A stretch of 64,000 nucleotides of DNA from Amycolatopsis pretoriensis (GCF_900107925.1 NZ_FNUJ01000008.1:186001-250000); one strand, 5' to 3'; shown: positions 8,855 through 17,590, counted from the first letter of the stretch. Made by a program: numbers and translations. The notes: generated from the letters alone by a model not told the origin.

Positions 8855-9268
8855 CTACCCATGAACCACCCTCCTCGGCTCGTACCACGTCTCGCCCACC
8901 GGCTCTCCGGCCATGTCCCAGCTCCACGAAATCCGCGGGGTGATCCGCGTGTACAACCCGGGGCCGACCAACCCGGTCCGTTCCACGGGATCGTCCGCCT
9001 CGCCGTACACGCGCATCGCCCGCGCGACGAACGGCTGCAACGACACGAGGTCGTCCACCACCAGCGCGACCTTCCGCCGGCCGGCGGAGATGTTGCGAAA
9101 CTTGCGGGTCGCCGCCACCGCCGCGCCGGTCCCGCCGACCCAGAAGTACTCACCGTCGAACTCGAACGCGAGCGGAACGACGTCCGGTTGCTCGCCGGCG
9201 CCGAGCGTGGCCACGCGGGCCAGCGGCTGCGAGCGCAGGTAGCCGATCTCTTCGTCGGTGAACGTCAT
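8855..9268 (-). CDS. PPOX-class F420/FMN-dependent oxidoreductase
   Basis: A 137-residue split-barrel protein of the pyridoxamine 5'-phosphate oxidase superfamily (TFTDEEIGYLRSQPLARVATL at the N-terminus; KVALVVDDLV in the core). Many actinobacterial members bind F420 and reduce small molecules. The ATG at 9268 has AAGGAG five bases before it and is preferred over the GTG two codons upstream. It lies directly upstream of, and in the same direction as, the ECF41-like sigma gene, which is the usual arrangement for such factors and their target enzymes. The substrate is unknown. Confidence 0.8.
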   Translation of the reverse strand: MTFTDEEIGYLRSQPLARVATLGAGEQPDVVPLAFEFDGEYFWVGGTGAAVAATRKFRNISAGRRKVALVVDDLVSLQPFVARAMRVYGEADDPVERTGLVGPGLYTRITPRISWSWDMAGEPVGETWYEPRRVVHG

Positions 9269-9329
9269 GAGCACTCCTTCGTGTTCGGATCCACCCCCTA
9301 CACGAACGCACCACGCCCGGATCGACAGC

Positions 9330-9767
9330 TCAGAGCACGCAGAACTCGTTGCCCTCCGGATCGGCCATCACGACGTGGTCCGGGCGGCCGTCCAGCACGT
9401 CTTCGCGCAGCATGGTCGCCCCCGCCGCGGTGAGGCGGGCGACTGCTTCGACGACCCGCTCCCACCGCGTCTCCCACGGAACGTCCCGGCCACCACCGGC
9501 CTGGACGTCCAGGTGCACGCGGTTCTTCACGCTCTTTCCCTCGGGCACCTTGAGGAAGCTCAGGCTCGGCAGCACGCCTTCCGGATCGGTCAGGTAGGCG
9601 CCGTCGTCCCATTCCGCCTCGGGCACGCCGTGGTGCGAGAACCAGTCTTGCCAGCTCGCGAAGCCCGGGGGTGGTGGCCGCTCGATGTAGCCGAGGGCCA
9701 CCGCCCAAAACCTCGCCAGCGAGCGGGGTTCCGCGCAATCGATCGTCAGGCTCCACCGCACCGTCAC
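9330..9767 (-). CDS. VOC-family (glyoxalase-like) protein
   Basis: A 145-residue protein with the DUF/VOC pattern: WSLTIDCAEPRSLARFWAVALGY at the start, then two beta-alpha-beta modules, ending PDHVVMADPEGNEFCVL, which is characteristic of glyoxalase-like domain proteins in actinobacteria. It probably binds a small hydrophobic or electrophilic ligand; no metal triad can be confirmed by eye. The start is the GTG at 9767, which forms a GTGA overlap with the stop of the serine hydrolase gene upstream, so the two are probably translated as a unit. Confidence 0.8.
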   Translation of the reverse strand: MTVRWSLTIDCAEPRSLARFWAVALGYIERPPPPGFASWQDWFSHHGVPEAEWDDGAYLTDPEGVLPSLSFLKVPEGKSVKNRVHLDVQAGGGRDVPWETRWERVVEAVARLTAAGATMLREDVLDGRPDHVVMADPEGNEFCVL

Positions 9768-11062
9768 GGACGAAGCGTAGCCGCGAGGAGCGCTACCGCG
9801 CCCTTCGCGACGGCGATTCCTCGCGCCGCCACGTGGCTTTCGGCCAACGCGTTGACCGGGTCCGACACCATGATGCTGGTGACCAGTGAGCGGCCGTCCG
9901 CCGTGCGCGCCCGGTAGTTCAAGGTCAGCACGCCGGGTTCGCTGCCACCCTTGAACCAGACCTCGGGGAACTTCGCCCGGTCGAGCGCGAGGCCACCGTC
10001 GTTCAGCGACAACGCGTGCCCGATCTCCGGCTGGTTTTCCTTCTGCAGCCCGGAGAACGCCCGGCAGATGTCGTCCGGTGAACCGAACCACTCGATGTCG
10101 TCGATCTTCTGGGGTGCCTGCCAGCCCTGCAGACTGGTGAGCGGAAGCCGTTCCAGCCCGGCCACCGCCGCGGGACGCGCCCAGCGGGGCAGTGCCAGGT
10201 AGGCGTCGGCGCGAGCCGGGTACTGCGTGGCCTTGAGCTCGAACATCGCCTTCGTGGTCAGGAACGGGATGTTCGCCGACGGCCGCTGGTTGCCGAACGT
10301 CGTCAGCTGCCGCTGCACGGCGTCCCGCCCCAGCCGGCGGATGAGGTGGTCGGTCGCGGTGTTGTCGCTGATCGAGATCATCTTGTCGGCGTACGTGGAC
10401 AACGGAAGCTTGGTGCCCGCCGGTTGGTTCTGCAGGTCCCCGGACGGCAGGCTCTTCCAGTCGTCGCGGATCGCCAGCTGCTCGTCCCACGACGCTTTGT
10501 GCTCGGCGACCGCCTTGCCCAACGCGCCCAGGACATAGAGCTTGAACGCCGAACCCAGTGGTCGTTGGACGTCGTCGCGGACGCCGTGCACGTCCCGGCA
10601 GCGTCCGTCCGGGAGGATCTCCGACGCGCCGAACGACACCCGGCCGCCGAGTGCCGCCAGCTGCGCGTCGACCTCCGGCCACGAAGCCGGGACGGGGTCG
10701 TCCGGTTTCGCCGTGAGCCCGTCGATCAGCCCGGCGGAGTCCACGTGCAGGCCGAGCAGGTAGTCGTCGGCGGTTCCGTGCACCGCCGCTTCCACGTGGT
10801 CCGGCGCTTCGGTGACGATCCGTTTCACCTGGAGCGGGCCGAATCCGCCGAGCGCGCCGTTGACGCCCGCCGTGCCGCCGACCGCGTCCAGCAGAACCTG
10901 GGCGACGTGCGCACGGACTTCGGTGTCGGGCACCGGTACGCGCCCGGTCGCGTCGACGACCCACTCGAGCTGCTGCGTCGCCGTGGGCACCTCGGCGGCT
11001 TGGGCGGCCGGGGCCACCAGTGCCGCGAGAACCGCGACCACGCCCGCTATCGCTGTTTTCAT
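9764..11062 (-). CDS. Secreted class A beta-lactamase-like serine hydrolase
   Basis: A 432-residue exported protein. The signal peptide is MKTAIAGVVAVLAALVAPA, probably cleaved after AQA. Penicillin-recognising motifs are present in order: SxxK as SAFK (near residue 169), SDN as SISDNTATDH (near 230), and a KTG equivalent, FKGGS (near 370). About 110 residues precede the catalytic domain, more than in classical class A enzymes (about 290 residues in total), so this belongs to the larger actinobacterial serine hydrolase group; beta-lactam hydrolysis is not certain. The ATG at 11062 is preceded by GGGGAGAG. Confidence 0.8.
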   Translation of the reverse strand: MKTAIAGVVAVLAALVAPAAQAAEVPTATQQLEWVVDATGRVPVPDTEVRAHVAQVLLDAVGGTAGVNGALGGFGPLQVKRIVTEAPDHVEAAVHGTADDYLLGLHVDSAGLIDGLTAKPDDPVPASWPEVDAQLAALGGRVSFGASEILPDGRCRDVHGVRDDVQRPLGSAFKLYVLGALGKAVAEHKASWDEQLAIRDDWKSLPSGDLQNQPAGTKLPLSTYADKMISISDNTATDHLIRRLGRDAVQRQLTTFGNQRPSANIPFLTTKAMFELKATQYPARADAYLALPRWARPAAVAGLERLPLTSLQGWQAPQKIDDIEWFGSPDDICRAFSGLQKENQPEIGHALSLNDGGLALDRAKFPEVWFKGGSEPGVLTLNYRARTADGRSLVTSIMVSDPVNALAESHVAARGIAVAKGAVALLAATLRP

Positions 11063-11101
11063 CTCTCCCCCTGTGCTTCCATCGTTCCCCTTGATCACCG
11101 G

Positions 11102-11791
11102 CTACTCTTCGGGCGGCCGGATCCACAACCCGGCCACTTGGCCGTCTTCGCGGTAGGTCACCTGCACGGTCCGCTCGCCCGCCTCGAAGGCCAGCGGCAT
11201 GCGGACGACGGTGTGGTCGCCCGTCGACCGCGCATACGGCTCCCCCATCCCCTCGTACCGTCCGACCGACCCGGCCACCTGCGCCCAGGCGAGCTGCAGC
11301 TCGTGCTCGCCCACCGCCGCGCGCATGCGGTCGTCGAAATCCCGGCGGACCTCTTGCCACTGGCAGCCGACGAGTTCGGCCACGAGCTCCCGGGCGCGGT
11401 CGAGCGCGTCCGGTGGCTTCAAGTCCGTCATGGACACTCCCGTCGTCGGATCGACCGGCCGGCCGAACCGCTGGAAAGCCGCCTGCCGGCTCGTGCCGAG
11501 CAGGTCGCCGATCTCCTGCCACGTGTGCCCGGCCGTCCGGGCCACGTCCACCGCGTCCCGCAGCGTTTCTTCCGCGTCGCGGAGCTTCCGCAACGCCTCG
11601 CGAACCGAACCCAGCGGGCCGTGGGCCGGCACGCTGTCAAGAATGTATTGACGATCCGGATGTGTCAAGTCCGTCTTTACGTGCTCTCGCCGCCGGCGGG
11701 CGGCGCTCCGGCACGTGGCATCACAGTACTGGCGATTTCGCCCGGAACCTTGGCGAGGTGGCAGCGGTTTGCCACAGGCGGCGCATTTCAT
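11102..11791 (-). CDS. Zinc-ribbon/HTH protein with DUF3887-like C-terminus
   Basis: A 229-residue protein in three parts. A short zinc ribbon (Cys3, Cys6, Cys23, Cys27) is followed by a basic stretch and a helix-turn-helix around TWQEIGDLLGTSRQAAFQRF (about 90-110), then about 90 residues similar to DUF3887 (WQEVRRDFDDRMRAAV... TVVRMPLAFEAGE). The last part may sense a ligand. It looks like a one-component DNA-binding regulator. It is divergent from metY and precedes the secreted serine hydrolase by 39 bp, so it may control one or both. The start MKCAAC at 11791 is chosen because it begins the zinc ribbon. Confidence 0.7.
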   Translation of the reverse strand: MKCAACGKPLPPRQGSGRNRQYCDATCRSAARRRREHVKTDLTHPDRQYILDSVPAHGPLGSVREALRKLRDAEETLRDAVDVARTAGHTWQEIGDLLGTSRQAAFQRFGRPVDPTTGVSMTDLKPPDALDRARELVAELVGCQWQEVRRDFDDRMRAAVGEHELQLAWAQVAGSVGRYEGMGEPYARSTGDHTVVRMPLAFEAGERTVQVTYREDGQVAGLWIRPPEE

Positions 11792-11910
11792 GCTTTCGAG
11801 TGTAGCGCACGGAATTTCAAAGCGTGCTACCGTCGAGAGCACGAAACGGCCTCGCCCACCACCTGGGAGGCGTGGCCATCCGATGGGGAGGACGGTTACG
11901 GTGAGAACCG

Positions 11911-13197
11911 ATGAGTGAACGCAGCTGGGGCTTCCGGACCCGCGCACTGCACGCGGGCGGCACCCCCGATCCGGCGACCGGCGCGCGGGCCGTGCCGATC
12001 TACCAGACCACGAGCTTCGTCTTCGAGGACGCCGCCGACGCGGCGAACCTCTTCGCGCTGCAGAAATACGGCAACATCTACAGCCGCATCGGGAACCCGA
12101 CCGTGGCGGCGTTCGAGGAGCGGATCGCCAGTCTCGAGGGCGCCATCGGCGGCGTGGCGACCGCGAGCGGCCAGGCCGCGGAGTTCCTCACCTTCAGCGC
12201 GCTCACCGAGGCGGGCGACCACATCGTGTCGGCGAGCGGCCTCTACGGCGGCACGGTCACCCAGCTCACCGGCACGCTGAGGCGGTTCGGCGTGGAGACG
12301 ACGTTCGTCAGCGGCGGCATCGACGACTACGCGGCGGCGATCACCGACCGGACCCGGCTGCTCTACACCGAGGTGATCGGCAATCCCGGCGGCGGCATCG
12401 CCGACCTCGCGGCGCTGGCGGATCTCGCGCACTCCCACGACATCCCGCTGGTGGTGGACGCGACGCTGGCGACGCCGTACCTGTGTCGCCCGATCGAGCA
12501 CGGCGCCGACATCGTGCTGCACTCGGCGACGAAGTTCCTCGGCGGGCACGGGACGACGCTCGGCGGGATAGTCGTCGAGTCCGGGAAGTTCGACTGGGGC
12601 AACGGGAAGTTCCCCCGGATGACCGAGACCGTCGACAGCTACGGCGGACTCAGGTACTGGGAGAACTTCGGCGAGTACGCGTTCTGCACACGGCTGCGCG
12701 CGGAGCAGTTGCGGGACATCGGCGCGGTCCTATCGCCCCACTCGGCTTTCCTGCTGCTGCAAGGGGTCGAGACGCTCCCGCAGCGGATGGACACGCACGT
12801 CGCCAACGCCCAGGCGGTCGCCGAGTACCTCCAGGCGGACCCACGGGTGGCATGGGTGTCGTACGCCGGGCTGCCTTCCCACCCGCACCACGACCTGGCG
12901 AAGAAGTACCTGCCGGCGAGGCCGGGCGCGGTGTTCTCGTTCGGCATCGACGGTGGCCGGGCGGCGGGCGAGAAGTTCGTCGAATCGGTGGAGTTGCTGT
13001 CGCACCTGGCGAACGTCGGGGACGCGCGGACGCTGGTGATCCACCCGGCGTCGACCACCCACGCACAGCTGTCGGAGGATCAGCTCGCGGCCGCGGGCGT
13101 CGGCCCCGATCTGATCCGGCTGTCGATCGGGCTGGAGGACGTCGAAGACATCCTCTGGGACCTCGACCAAGCGCTGGGGAAGGCGGTGGCCGGATGA
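11911..13197 (+). CDS. metY: O-acetylhomoserine/O-acetylserine sulfhydrylase
   Basis: A 428-residue PLP enzyme of the Cys/Met metabolism family. It begins RALHAGGTPDPATGARAVPIYQTTSF and carries the PLP-lysine motif SATKFLGGHGT (Lys near residue 209). Length and the N-terminal pattern are those of MetY, which makes homocysteine from O-acetylhomoserine and sulfide, rather than MetB (about 380). The SIGLE/D-type ending LSIGLEDVEDILWDLDQAL is intact. ATG at 11911, with GGTGAG upstream. The stop overlaps the next start (ATGA). No metX (homoserine acetyltransferase) is adjacent, although metY-metX pairs are common. Confidence 0.93.
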   Translation: MSERSWGFRTRALHAGGTPDPATGARAVPIYQTTSFVFEDAADAANLFALQKYGNIYSRIGNPTVAAFEERIASLEGAIGGVATASGQAAEFLTFSALTEAGDHIVSASGLYGGTVTQLTGTLRRFGVETTFVSGGIDDYAAAITDRTRLLYTEVIGNPGGGIADLAALADLAHSHDIPLVVDATLATPYLCRPIEHGADIVLHSATKFLGGHGTTLGGIVVESGKFDWGNGKFPRMTETVDSYGGLRYWENFGEYAFCTRLRAEQLRDIGAVLSPHSAFLLLQGVETLPQRMDTHVANAQAVAEYLQADPRVAWVSYAGLPSHPHHDLAKKYLPARPGAVFSFGIDGGRAAGEKFVESVELLSHLANVGDARTLVIHPASTTHAQLSEDQLAAAGVGPDLIRLSIGLEDVEDILWDLDQALGKAVAG

Positions 13198-13670
13198 CAT
13201 ACGAGGTGGGCGCCGTCGAACGGCGGGCGATCCTCAACCGGACGAAGTCGGTGACACTGGTGGGCGCCTCCGCGAATCCGGCGCGGCCGAGCTACTTCGT
13301 GGCGACTTACCTGCTCTCGTCGACGCGCTACGAAGTCAACTTCGTCAACCCGCGGTTGGACACGCTGTTCGGGAAACCGGTGTACGCCTCGCTCAAGGAC
13401 GTCCCGGGTGAGCCGGACCTGGTGAGCGTCTTCCGGAAACACGACGACCTGCCCCAGGTAGCCGAAGAAGTCATCGACGCCGGCGCACGGACACTGTGGC
13501 TGCAACTCGGGCTGTGGCACGAGCCCGCGGCTGATCGGGCGCAGGACGCGGGCCTGGACGTCGTGATGAACCGGTGCGTGAAGATCGAGCACGCACGCTT
13601 CGCGGGCGGGCTCCACCTGGCCGGGTTCAACACCGGCGTGATCAGCTCGAGGAGGCAGTCGGCACCCTAG
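13194..13670 (+). CDS. CoA-binding-domain protein
   Basis: A 158-residue single-domain Rossmann protein of the CoA_binding_2 family (YccU-like). The nucleotide-binding stretch is VTLVGASANPARPSYF (residues 19-34), and the fold ends with the conserved VVMNRCVKIEH. It starts by ATGA overlap with metY, so it belongs to that operon. Members of this family often travel with O-acetylhomoserine sulfhydrylase; their exact function is not established. Confidence 0.85.
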   Translation: MTYEVGAVERRAILNRTKSVTLVGASANPARPSYFVATYLLSSTRYEVNFVNPRLDTLFGKPVYASLKDVPGEPDLVSVFRKHDDLPQVAEEVIDAGARTLWLQLGLWHEPAADRAQDAGLDVVMNRCVKIEHARFAGGLHLAGFNTGVISSRRQSAP

Positions 13671-13706
13671 GGAAGAGAACGCCCGTTCCCGCTGTTGGCC
13701 CCGGGT

Positions 13707-14462
13707 ATGACCGAGACCCTGGGGATCACCTTGTCCGGCGGCCCGACCGCGCTCCTTGAACTGGGCGGCGTGCGGCTGCTCACCGACCCGACCTTCGACG
13801 CGCCCGGCGACCATCCCATCGGCGACCGCGTGCTGGTCAAGACCGAGGACTCCGTGCTGACCGAAGAGGCGGTCGGCGTGGTGGACGCGGTCCTGCTGTC
13901 CCACGACCAGCACCCCGACAACCTGGACGACCGCGGACGTGCGTACCTCGAGACGGTGCCTCTGACCCTGGTCACGCCCAGCGGAGCCGGACGGCTGGGC
14001 GGGACCGCGCGGGGCTTGAAGCCGTGGGAGGAGACGCAGGTCGGACCACTGACGGTGACGGCCGTCCCGGCTCTCCACGGCCCGGAGGGCGCCGAGCCGA
14101 CGACGGGCGAGGTGACCGGGTTCGTACTGAGCGGCAGCGGCCTGCCGACGGTGTACGTCAGCGGGGACAACGCGTCGGTCGAGCTGGTGCGGGAGATCGC
14201 GTCGCGGTTCCGCATCGACATCGCGGTCCTGTTCGCCGGCGCGGCGCGCACGAAGTTCTTCGACGGCGCTCCCCTGACGCTGACCAGCGCAAACGCGGTT
14301 GAGGCAGCCAAGGCGCTCGGCGCGGCGAAGGTGGTACCGCTACACTTCCGCGGCTGGCAGCACTTCAGCGAAGGGCCGGACGCGCTGCGCAGGGAGTTCG
14401 AGAAGGCCGGTCTGACCGACCGGCTGGTACTGCTCGACCCCGGCCAGCGCGCCGAGGTCTGA
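13707..14462 (+). CDS. MBL-fold metallo-hydrolase (UlaG-like)
   Basis: A 251-residue metallo-beta-lactamase-fold protein. The metal motif appears as LLSHDQHPDN (near residue 72), with later ligands probably in ALHGPEG, VYVSGDNAS and VPLHFRGWQHF. This pattern belongs to the UlaG/YddR-like branch, which includes lactonases and phosphodiesterases; the substrate is unknown. An upstream TTG (13695) is in frame, but the ATG at 13707 gives the natural N-terminus. It is independent of the metY operon and precedes a G-rich repeat. Confidence 0.8.
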   Translation: MTETLGITLSGGPTALLELGGVRLLTDPTFDAPGDHPIGDRVLVKTEDSVLTEEAVGVVDAVLLSHDQHPDNLDDRGRAYLETVPLTLVTPSGAGRLGGTARGLKPWEETQVGPLTVTAVPALHGPEGAEPTTGEVTGFVLSGSGLPTVYVSGDNASVELVREIASRFRIDIAVLFAGAARTKFFDGAPLTLTSANAVEAAKALGAAKVVPLHFRGWQHFSEGPDALRREFEKAGLTDRLVLLDPGQRAEV

Positions 14463-14910
14463 GCCGACGAGAGCGGCGGGGCGGGGCGGGGCGGGGCGGG
14501 GCGGGGCGGGGCGGGGCGGGGACGAGTGACACTCCGGCCGCAGTCGGGCCGCAAGCCCGGCACGCAAACCGGAAGCACGCCGAACCGGCACAGGCCTGAC
14601 CGCGTCCAAGGTCCTCGCCGCCCGCGAAGGCGCAAGCCCTTCAGGCGACGAGCGAGCGCCCGAGCTGCCCGATGCGCGCTCCCGCAGGAGCGAGCGGGTG
14701 CCGCCCTGGCCGTCAACAGCGGCGGCACAACCGCAGTCCGGCGGCGGACCGGGTTACGCTCCGCCCAGCCGAACCGCTCGCCGCCGCGGCGGAGGCGGTC
14801 GGCGAGGAACCGGGTGGAGAACGGCCGTCCGGCGGCGCCCCGGTGCAAGCCCTGCCACAACACGCGTAGGCGCGCGGTGGCCACTCGCCCGCCCGTGAGA
14901 GGCTGGTGGC
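14463..14910. other. 448-bp intergenic region with no convincing gene
   Basis: This stretch holds the CGGGG tandem repeat at 14477-14521, then about 390 bp of GC-rich DNA. Open frames exist on both strands but give Arg/Pro-rich sequences with no hydrophobic core, no family motif and no ribosome-binding site. GAGAGG at 14896-14901 probably serves as the ribosome-binding site of the small gene that starts at 14911. Confidence 0.6.
14477..14521. repeat. CGGGG pentanucleotide tandem repeat, nine units
   Basis: Nine uninterrupted CGGGG units occupy 45 bp just downstream of the metallo-hydrolase stop. With nine GGGG runs separated by single cytosines, the plus strand could form G-quadruplexes; in RNA this would act on the tail of the metallo-hydrolase transcript. 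Copy number is likely to vary by slippage. Confidence 0.95.
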
Positions 14911-15084
14911 ATGGCCAAACCCACCCCGCTGCAGTTCCGGAACATCCTCGTCGCCCTGCTGGCGGCGGCGGGCTTCGTCTGGAGCGTCGTGGCCGGGATG
15001 CAGTGGTGGGTGAGCGCGATCATCGGCTGCGCCTGCGTGCTCGCGCTGGCCTCTGCCTACCTCAACCGGCCGGACGCCGGCTGA
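14911..15084 (+). CDS. Small two-helix membrane protein
   Basis: A 57-residue protein with two membrane segments (about residues 10-27 and 33-50: LVALLAAAGFVWSVVAG and VSAIIGCACVLALASAYL) and a short basic N-terminus. GAGAGG lies about nine bases before the ATG. Third codon positions are strongly GC-rich, as in its neighbours, supporting real coding. Function is unknown. A 9-bp hairpin (15077-15102) begins within its last codons. Confidence 0.6.
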   Translation: MAKPTPLQFRNILVALLAAAGFVWSVVAGMQWWVSAIIGCACVLALASAYLNRPDAG

Positions 15085-15102
15085 CCCCGAATTGTCAGCC
15101 GG
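15077..15102. terminator. Hairpin between convergent genes
   Basis: CCGGCTGAC (15077-15085) and GTCAGCCGG (15094-15102) form a perfect 9-bp stem with an 8-nt loop. The stem includes the stop codon of the small membrane protein and lies 15 bp from the end of the allantoicase gene, so it could terminate transcription from both sides. Confidence 0.6.
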
Positions 15103-15117
15103 ACGCCGCCGGGCGGG

Positions 15118-16131
15118 TCAGCGCGTCTTGGCGTAGCGGGCCTTCAAGTTCGTCCGGCCCGCCTCCGTGAGCCTTCCGAAGAGGCGGAGCCTCGCCAGGC
15201 CGCCGTCCGGGTAGATGTCCAGACGGGCCTCCGTCACCTCCGGGCCGTCCTTCACCGCGAAACGGTGCCGCGTGTCCGGCTGCAGGCGCGTCTTCGGAAG
15301 CAGCGGGACCCACTCGCCGTACGTGTCGCGGCCGCTCACCGAGGCCCAGCCCGGGGCGTTGCCCTTGAGGTTGCTTGTGTCCAGCTCGGCGAACCGGATG
15401 ATGCCCGCGCCCGCGAGGCGGAGCGTTACCCAGTCGTTTCCGTCGTCGCGGCGGCGGGCCGTCTCCCAGCCCTCTGCCTGGTGCGCCGCCAGTCCGGGGG
15501 AGAGCAGGTTGTTCGGCGATGAATAGAACTTGTTGCTGCAGCCCGTCACCACGGCGCCGTTCTCCAACGCCGCCAAGTCCAGCGCGTCCAGATCCAGGAG
15601 GTCCGGGTCCGGGATCGGCACTCCGTGCACGCGCAGGCGGGCGACTCCGCCGTCCGGGTGCTGCGTCAACCGCACGTGCGTGTAGCGGCGTGAACCGAGT
15701 ACCGCGTAATAGTTCTCCGTGTGGCCGGCAGCCGGGGCGTGATCGACCAGGACGTCCCAGTCCGCCGACTGCAGCTCCGCCGCCGACGGGTAGCCCGGCA
15801 CCGATGCCGCTTCGACCGAGACGAACGGCGGGTAATTGCCCTTGAAGAACGCCGTATCCACGATGACGCCGGTGACCGTGCCGGCCAGGCCGAGCCGGAT
15901 CACCGCCTGGTCGTCGCCCGGTTCGCGGTGGCGGCGGGTCTCCCAGCCGTCGTAGACCTGGCCCTTCGGGCCGAACGTCTCGGCACGGTGTGCCGGCGTC
16001 CACGGGTTGACCAGGTTTTCCTTCTCGGCGAACAGCTCGTCGGTCGCCCACATCACCGTTCCGCCGAAGCGGCGTGACGCGAGGTCGGGCAGTTCGGTCC
16101 ACTCAGGACGGTCGGACAAGGCAGCCTCCAT
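15118..16131 (-). CDS. alc: Allantoicase
   Basis: A 337-residue allantoicase with two homologous beta-jelly-roll halves (LASRRFGGTVMWATDELFAEKENL...GQVYDGWETRRHR and ...GCSNKFYSSPNNLLSPG...GWETARRRDDGNDW), each giving a characteristic VYDGWETRRR-type strand. It hydrolyses allantoate to ureidoglycolate and urea. Its ATG lies one base after the allantoinase TGA, so the two form an operon transcribed from 17461. Confidence 0.94.
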   Translation of the reverse strand: MEAALSDRPEWTELPDLASRRFGGTVMWATDELFAEKENLVNPWTPAHRAETFGPKGQVYDGWETRRHREPGDDQAVIRLGLAGTVTGVIVDTAFFKGNYPPFVSVEAASVPGYPSAAELQSADWDVLVDHAPAAGHTENYYAVLGSRRYTHVRLTQHPDGGVARLRVHGVPIPDPDLLDLDALDLAALENGAVVTGCSNKFYSSPNNLLSPGLAAHQAEGWETARRRDDGNDWVTLRLAGAGIIRFAELDTSNLKGNAPGWASVSGRDTYGEWVPLLPKTRLQPDTRHRFAVKDGPEVTEARLDIYPDGGLARLRLFGRLTEAGRTNLKARYAKTR

Positions 16132-16132
16132 T

Positions 16133-17461
16133 TCAGCAGTCCCCCCGGGTCAGCAACGTGCCGCGTGGCTCGTCGCCGGTGATTTCGGTGCCCCGCAACC
16201 ACGTCGAGCGCACGACGCCGGCGAGCGGACGCCGGTCGTACGCGCTCACCGGGTTGCGGTGCTTCAACTTCGCGACGTCGACGACGAACGCCTCGTCCGG
16301 TGCGAACACGCAGAAGTCGGCGTCGTACCCGGCCGCCAGATGGCCCTTGCGGCGCATCCCCGCCTGCGCCGCCGGACGCTCGGCCATCCAGCGGACGACG
16401 TCGGTGAGCGCGAACCCGCGTTGCCGCGCCTGCGTCCAGATCGCCGGCAGGCCCAGCTGCAGGCTGGAAATCCCGCCCCACGCGAGACCGAAGTCGCCGC
16501 TGTCGAAGCGTTTCAGCTCGGGCGTGCAGGGTGAGTGGTCGCTGACGATGGTGTCGATCACGCCGTCGGCGAGCCCCTGCCAGAGCAGCTCGCGGTTGGC
16601 CGCCTCCCGGATCGGCGGGCAGCACTTGAACTGCGTTGCGCCGTCGCGGATTTCCTCGGCGACGAAGCTGAGGTAGTGCGGGCAGGTTTCGGCCGTCAGC
16701 GTCACGCCGTCGCGTCGCGCCGCGGCGACCAGCGGGAGCGCCTCGGCCGACGAAAGGTGCAGGATGTGCGCTCGCGCGTCGTGGCGGCGGGCCGCCTCGA
16801 TGACGTGCGTGATCGCGAGGTTCTCCGCTTCACGCGGTCGCGAGTGCAGGAAGTCGACATAGCGACCGCCGTGCGGCTCCGGTGCCGCATCGATTTCGTG
16901 CGCGTCCTCCGCGTGGACGATCATCAGCGCGTCGAAGGAACTCAGCTCGCGCAACGCTTCGTCGAGTCCCGTCGGGTCGAGCGGCGGGAACTCGTCGACG
17001 CCCGAGTGGAGCAGGAAGCACTTGAAGCCGAACACCCCGGCTTCGTGCAGGGCACGGAGATCGCCGACGTTGCCGGGGATCGCGCCGCCCCAGAAGCCGA
17101 CGTCGACGTGGACCCGGCCGGTCGCCGCCTTGCGCTTGACCTCCAGCGCCGCCACGTCGACGGTCGGCGGCAAGCTGTTGAGCGGCATGTCCACGATCGT
17201 GGTCACGCCGCCCGCGGCGGCCGCGCGGGTCGCGGTCTCGAAGCCCTCCCACTCGGCACGGCCGGGATCGTTGACGTGGACGTGCGTGTCGACGAGTCCC
17301 GGCAGCAGCACGACGTCGTCGCCGAGCTCGACGACGCGGTCGCCGGACAGCGAGGCGCCGCCGGGTTCGACCGCGACGATCCGGCCGCCGTCGACGCCGA
17401 GGGTCGCCGGAACCTCGCCCTCGGCCGTCACGGCCCGGGCTGCGCGCACCACAAGATCCAT
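16133..17461 (-). CDS. allB: Allantoinase
   Basis: A 442-residue cyclic amidohydrolase. Metal-binding residues are visible in GLVDTHVHVNDPGR (two His), the lysine that is carboxylated in this family in FGFKCFLLHSG, His in MIVHAEDAH and HILHLSS, and Asp in DTIVSDHSPC. It opens allantoin to allantoate. The ATG at 17461 begins MDLVVRAARAV; the in-frame extension upstream has no family similarity. It is divergent from the HTH gene at 17591; the gap contains a TTCC-N7-GGAA site resembling that in front of malate synthase. Confidence 0.95.
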   Translation of the reverse strand: MDLVVRAARAVTAEGEVPATLGVDGGRIVAVEPGGASLSGDRVVELGDDVVLLPGLVDTHVHVNDPGRAEWEGFETATRAAAAGGVTTIVDMPLNSLPPTVDVAALEVKRKAATGRVHVDVGFWGGAIPGNVGDLRALHEAGVFGFKCFLLHSGVDEFPPLDPTGLDEALRELSSFDALMIVHAEDAHEIDAAPEPHGGRYVDFLHSRPREAENLAITHVIEAARRHDARAHILHLSSAEALPLVAAARRDGVTLTAETCPHYLSFVAEEIRDGATQFKCCPPIREAANRELLWQGLADGVIDTIVSDHSPCTPELKRFDSGDFGLAWGGISSLQLGLPAIWTQARQRGFALTDVVRWMAERPAAQAGMRRKGHLAAGYDADFCVFAPDEAFVVDVAKLKHRNPVSAYDRRPLAGVVRSTWLRGTEITGDEPRGTLLTRGDC

Positions 17462-17497
17462 CCGAAAGCCCTTCGCCGGGAGGATGAGCACCATCGA

Positions 17498-17512
17498 TTC
17501 CACAGAACGGAA
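17498..17512. promoter_or_regulatory. Candidate IclR/AllR-type operator (TTCC-N7-GGAA)
   Basis: TTCC-acagaac-GGAA lies between allB and the divergent HTH gene. The same spacing and half-sites (TTCT-gcatagc-GGAA) occur at 33598-33612 between malate synthase and the IclR gene. Shared use by the IclR regulator is inferred from this resemblance only. Confidence 0.4.
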
Positions 17513-17590
17513 AGACGGTTTCGCACAACGACAGTAACCACGGCGCGCGCCGCTCGTCAACGACGGACGCGGCGCGTTACGGTCATCCTC

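Noticed and set aside
11792..11910. Possible SAM riboswitch in front of metY
   Set aside because: The gap has short inverted repeats but none of the conserved core sequences that I know for SAM-I, SAM-II or SAM-IV riboswitches.
13667..14884. Minus-strand frame of about 405 codons covering the metallo-hydrolase and the G-rich repeat
   Set aside because: Contains a long Pro-Ala-Pro run made by the repeat, no domain signature and no ribosome-binding site.
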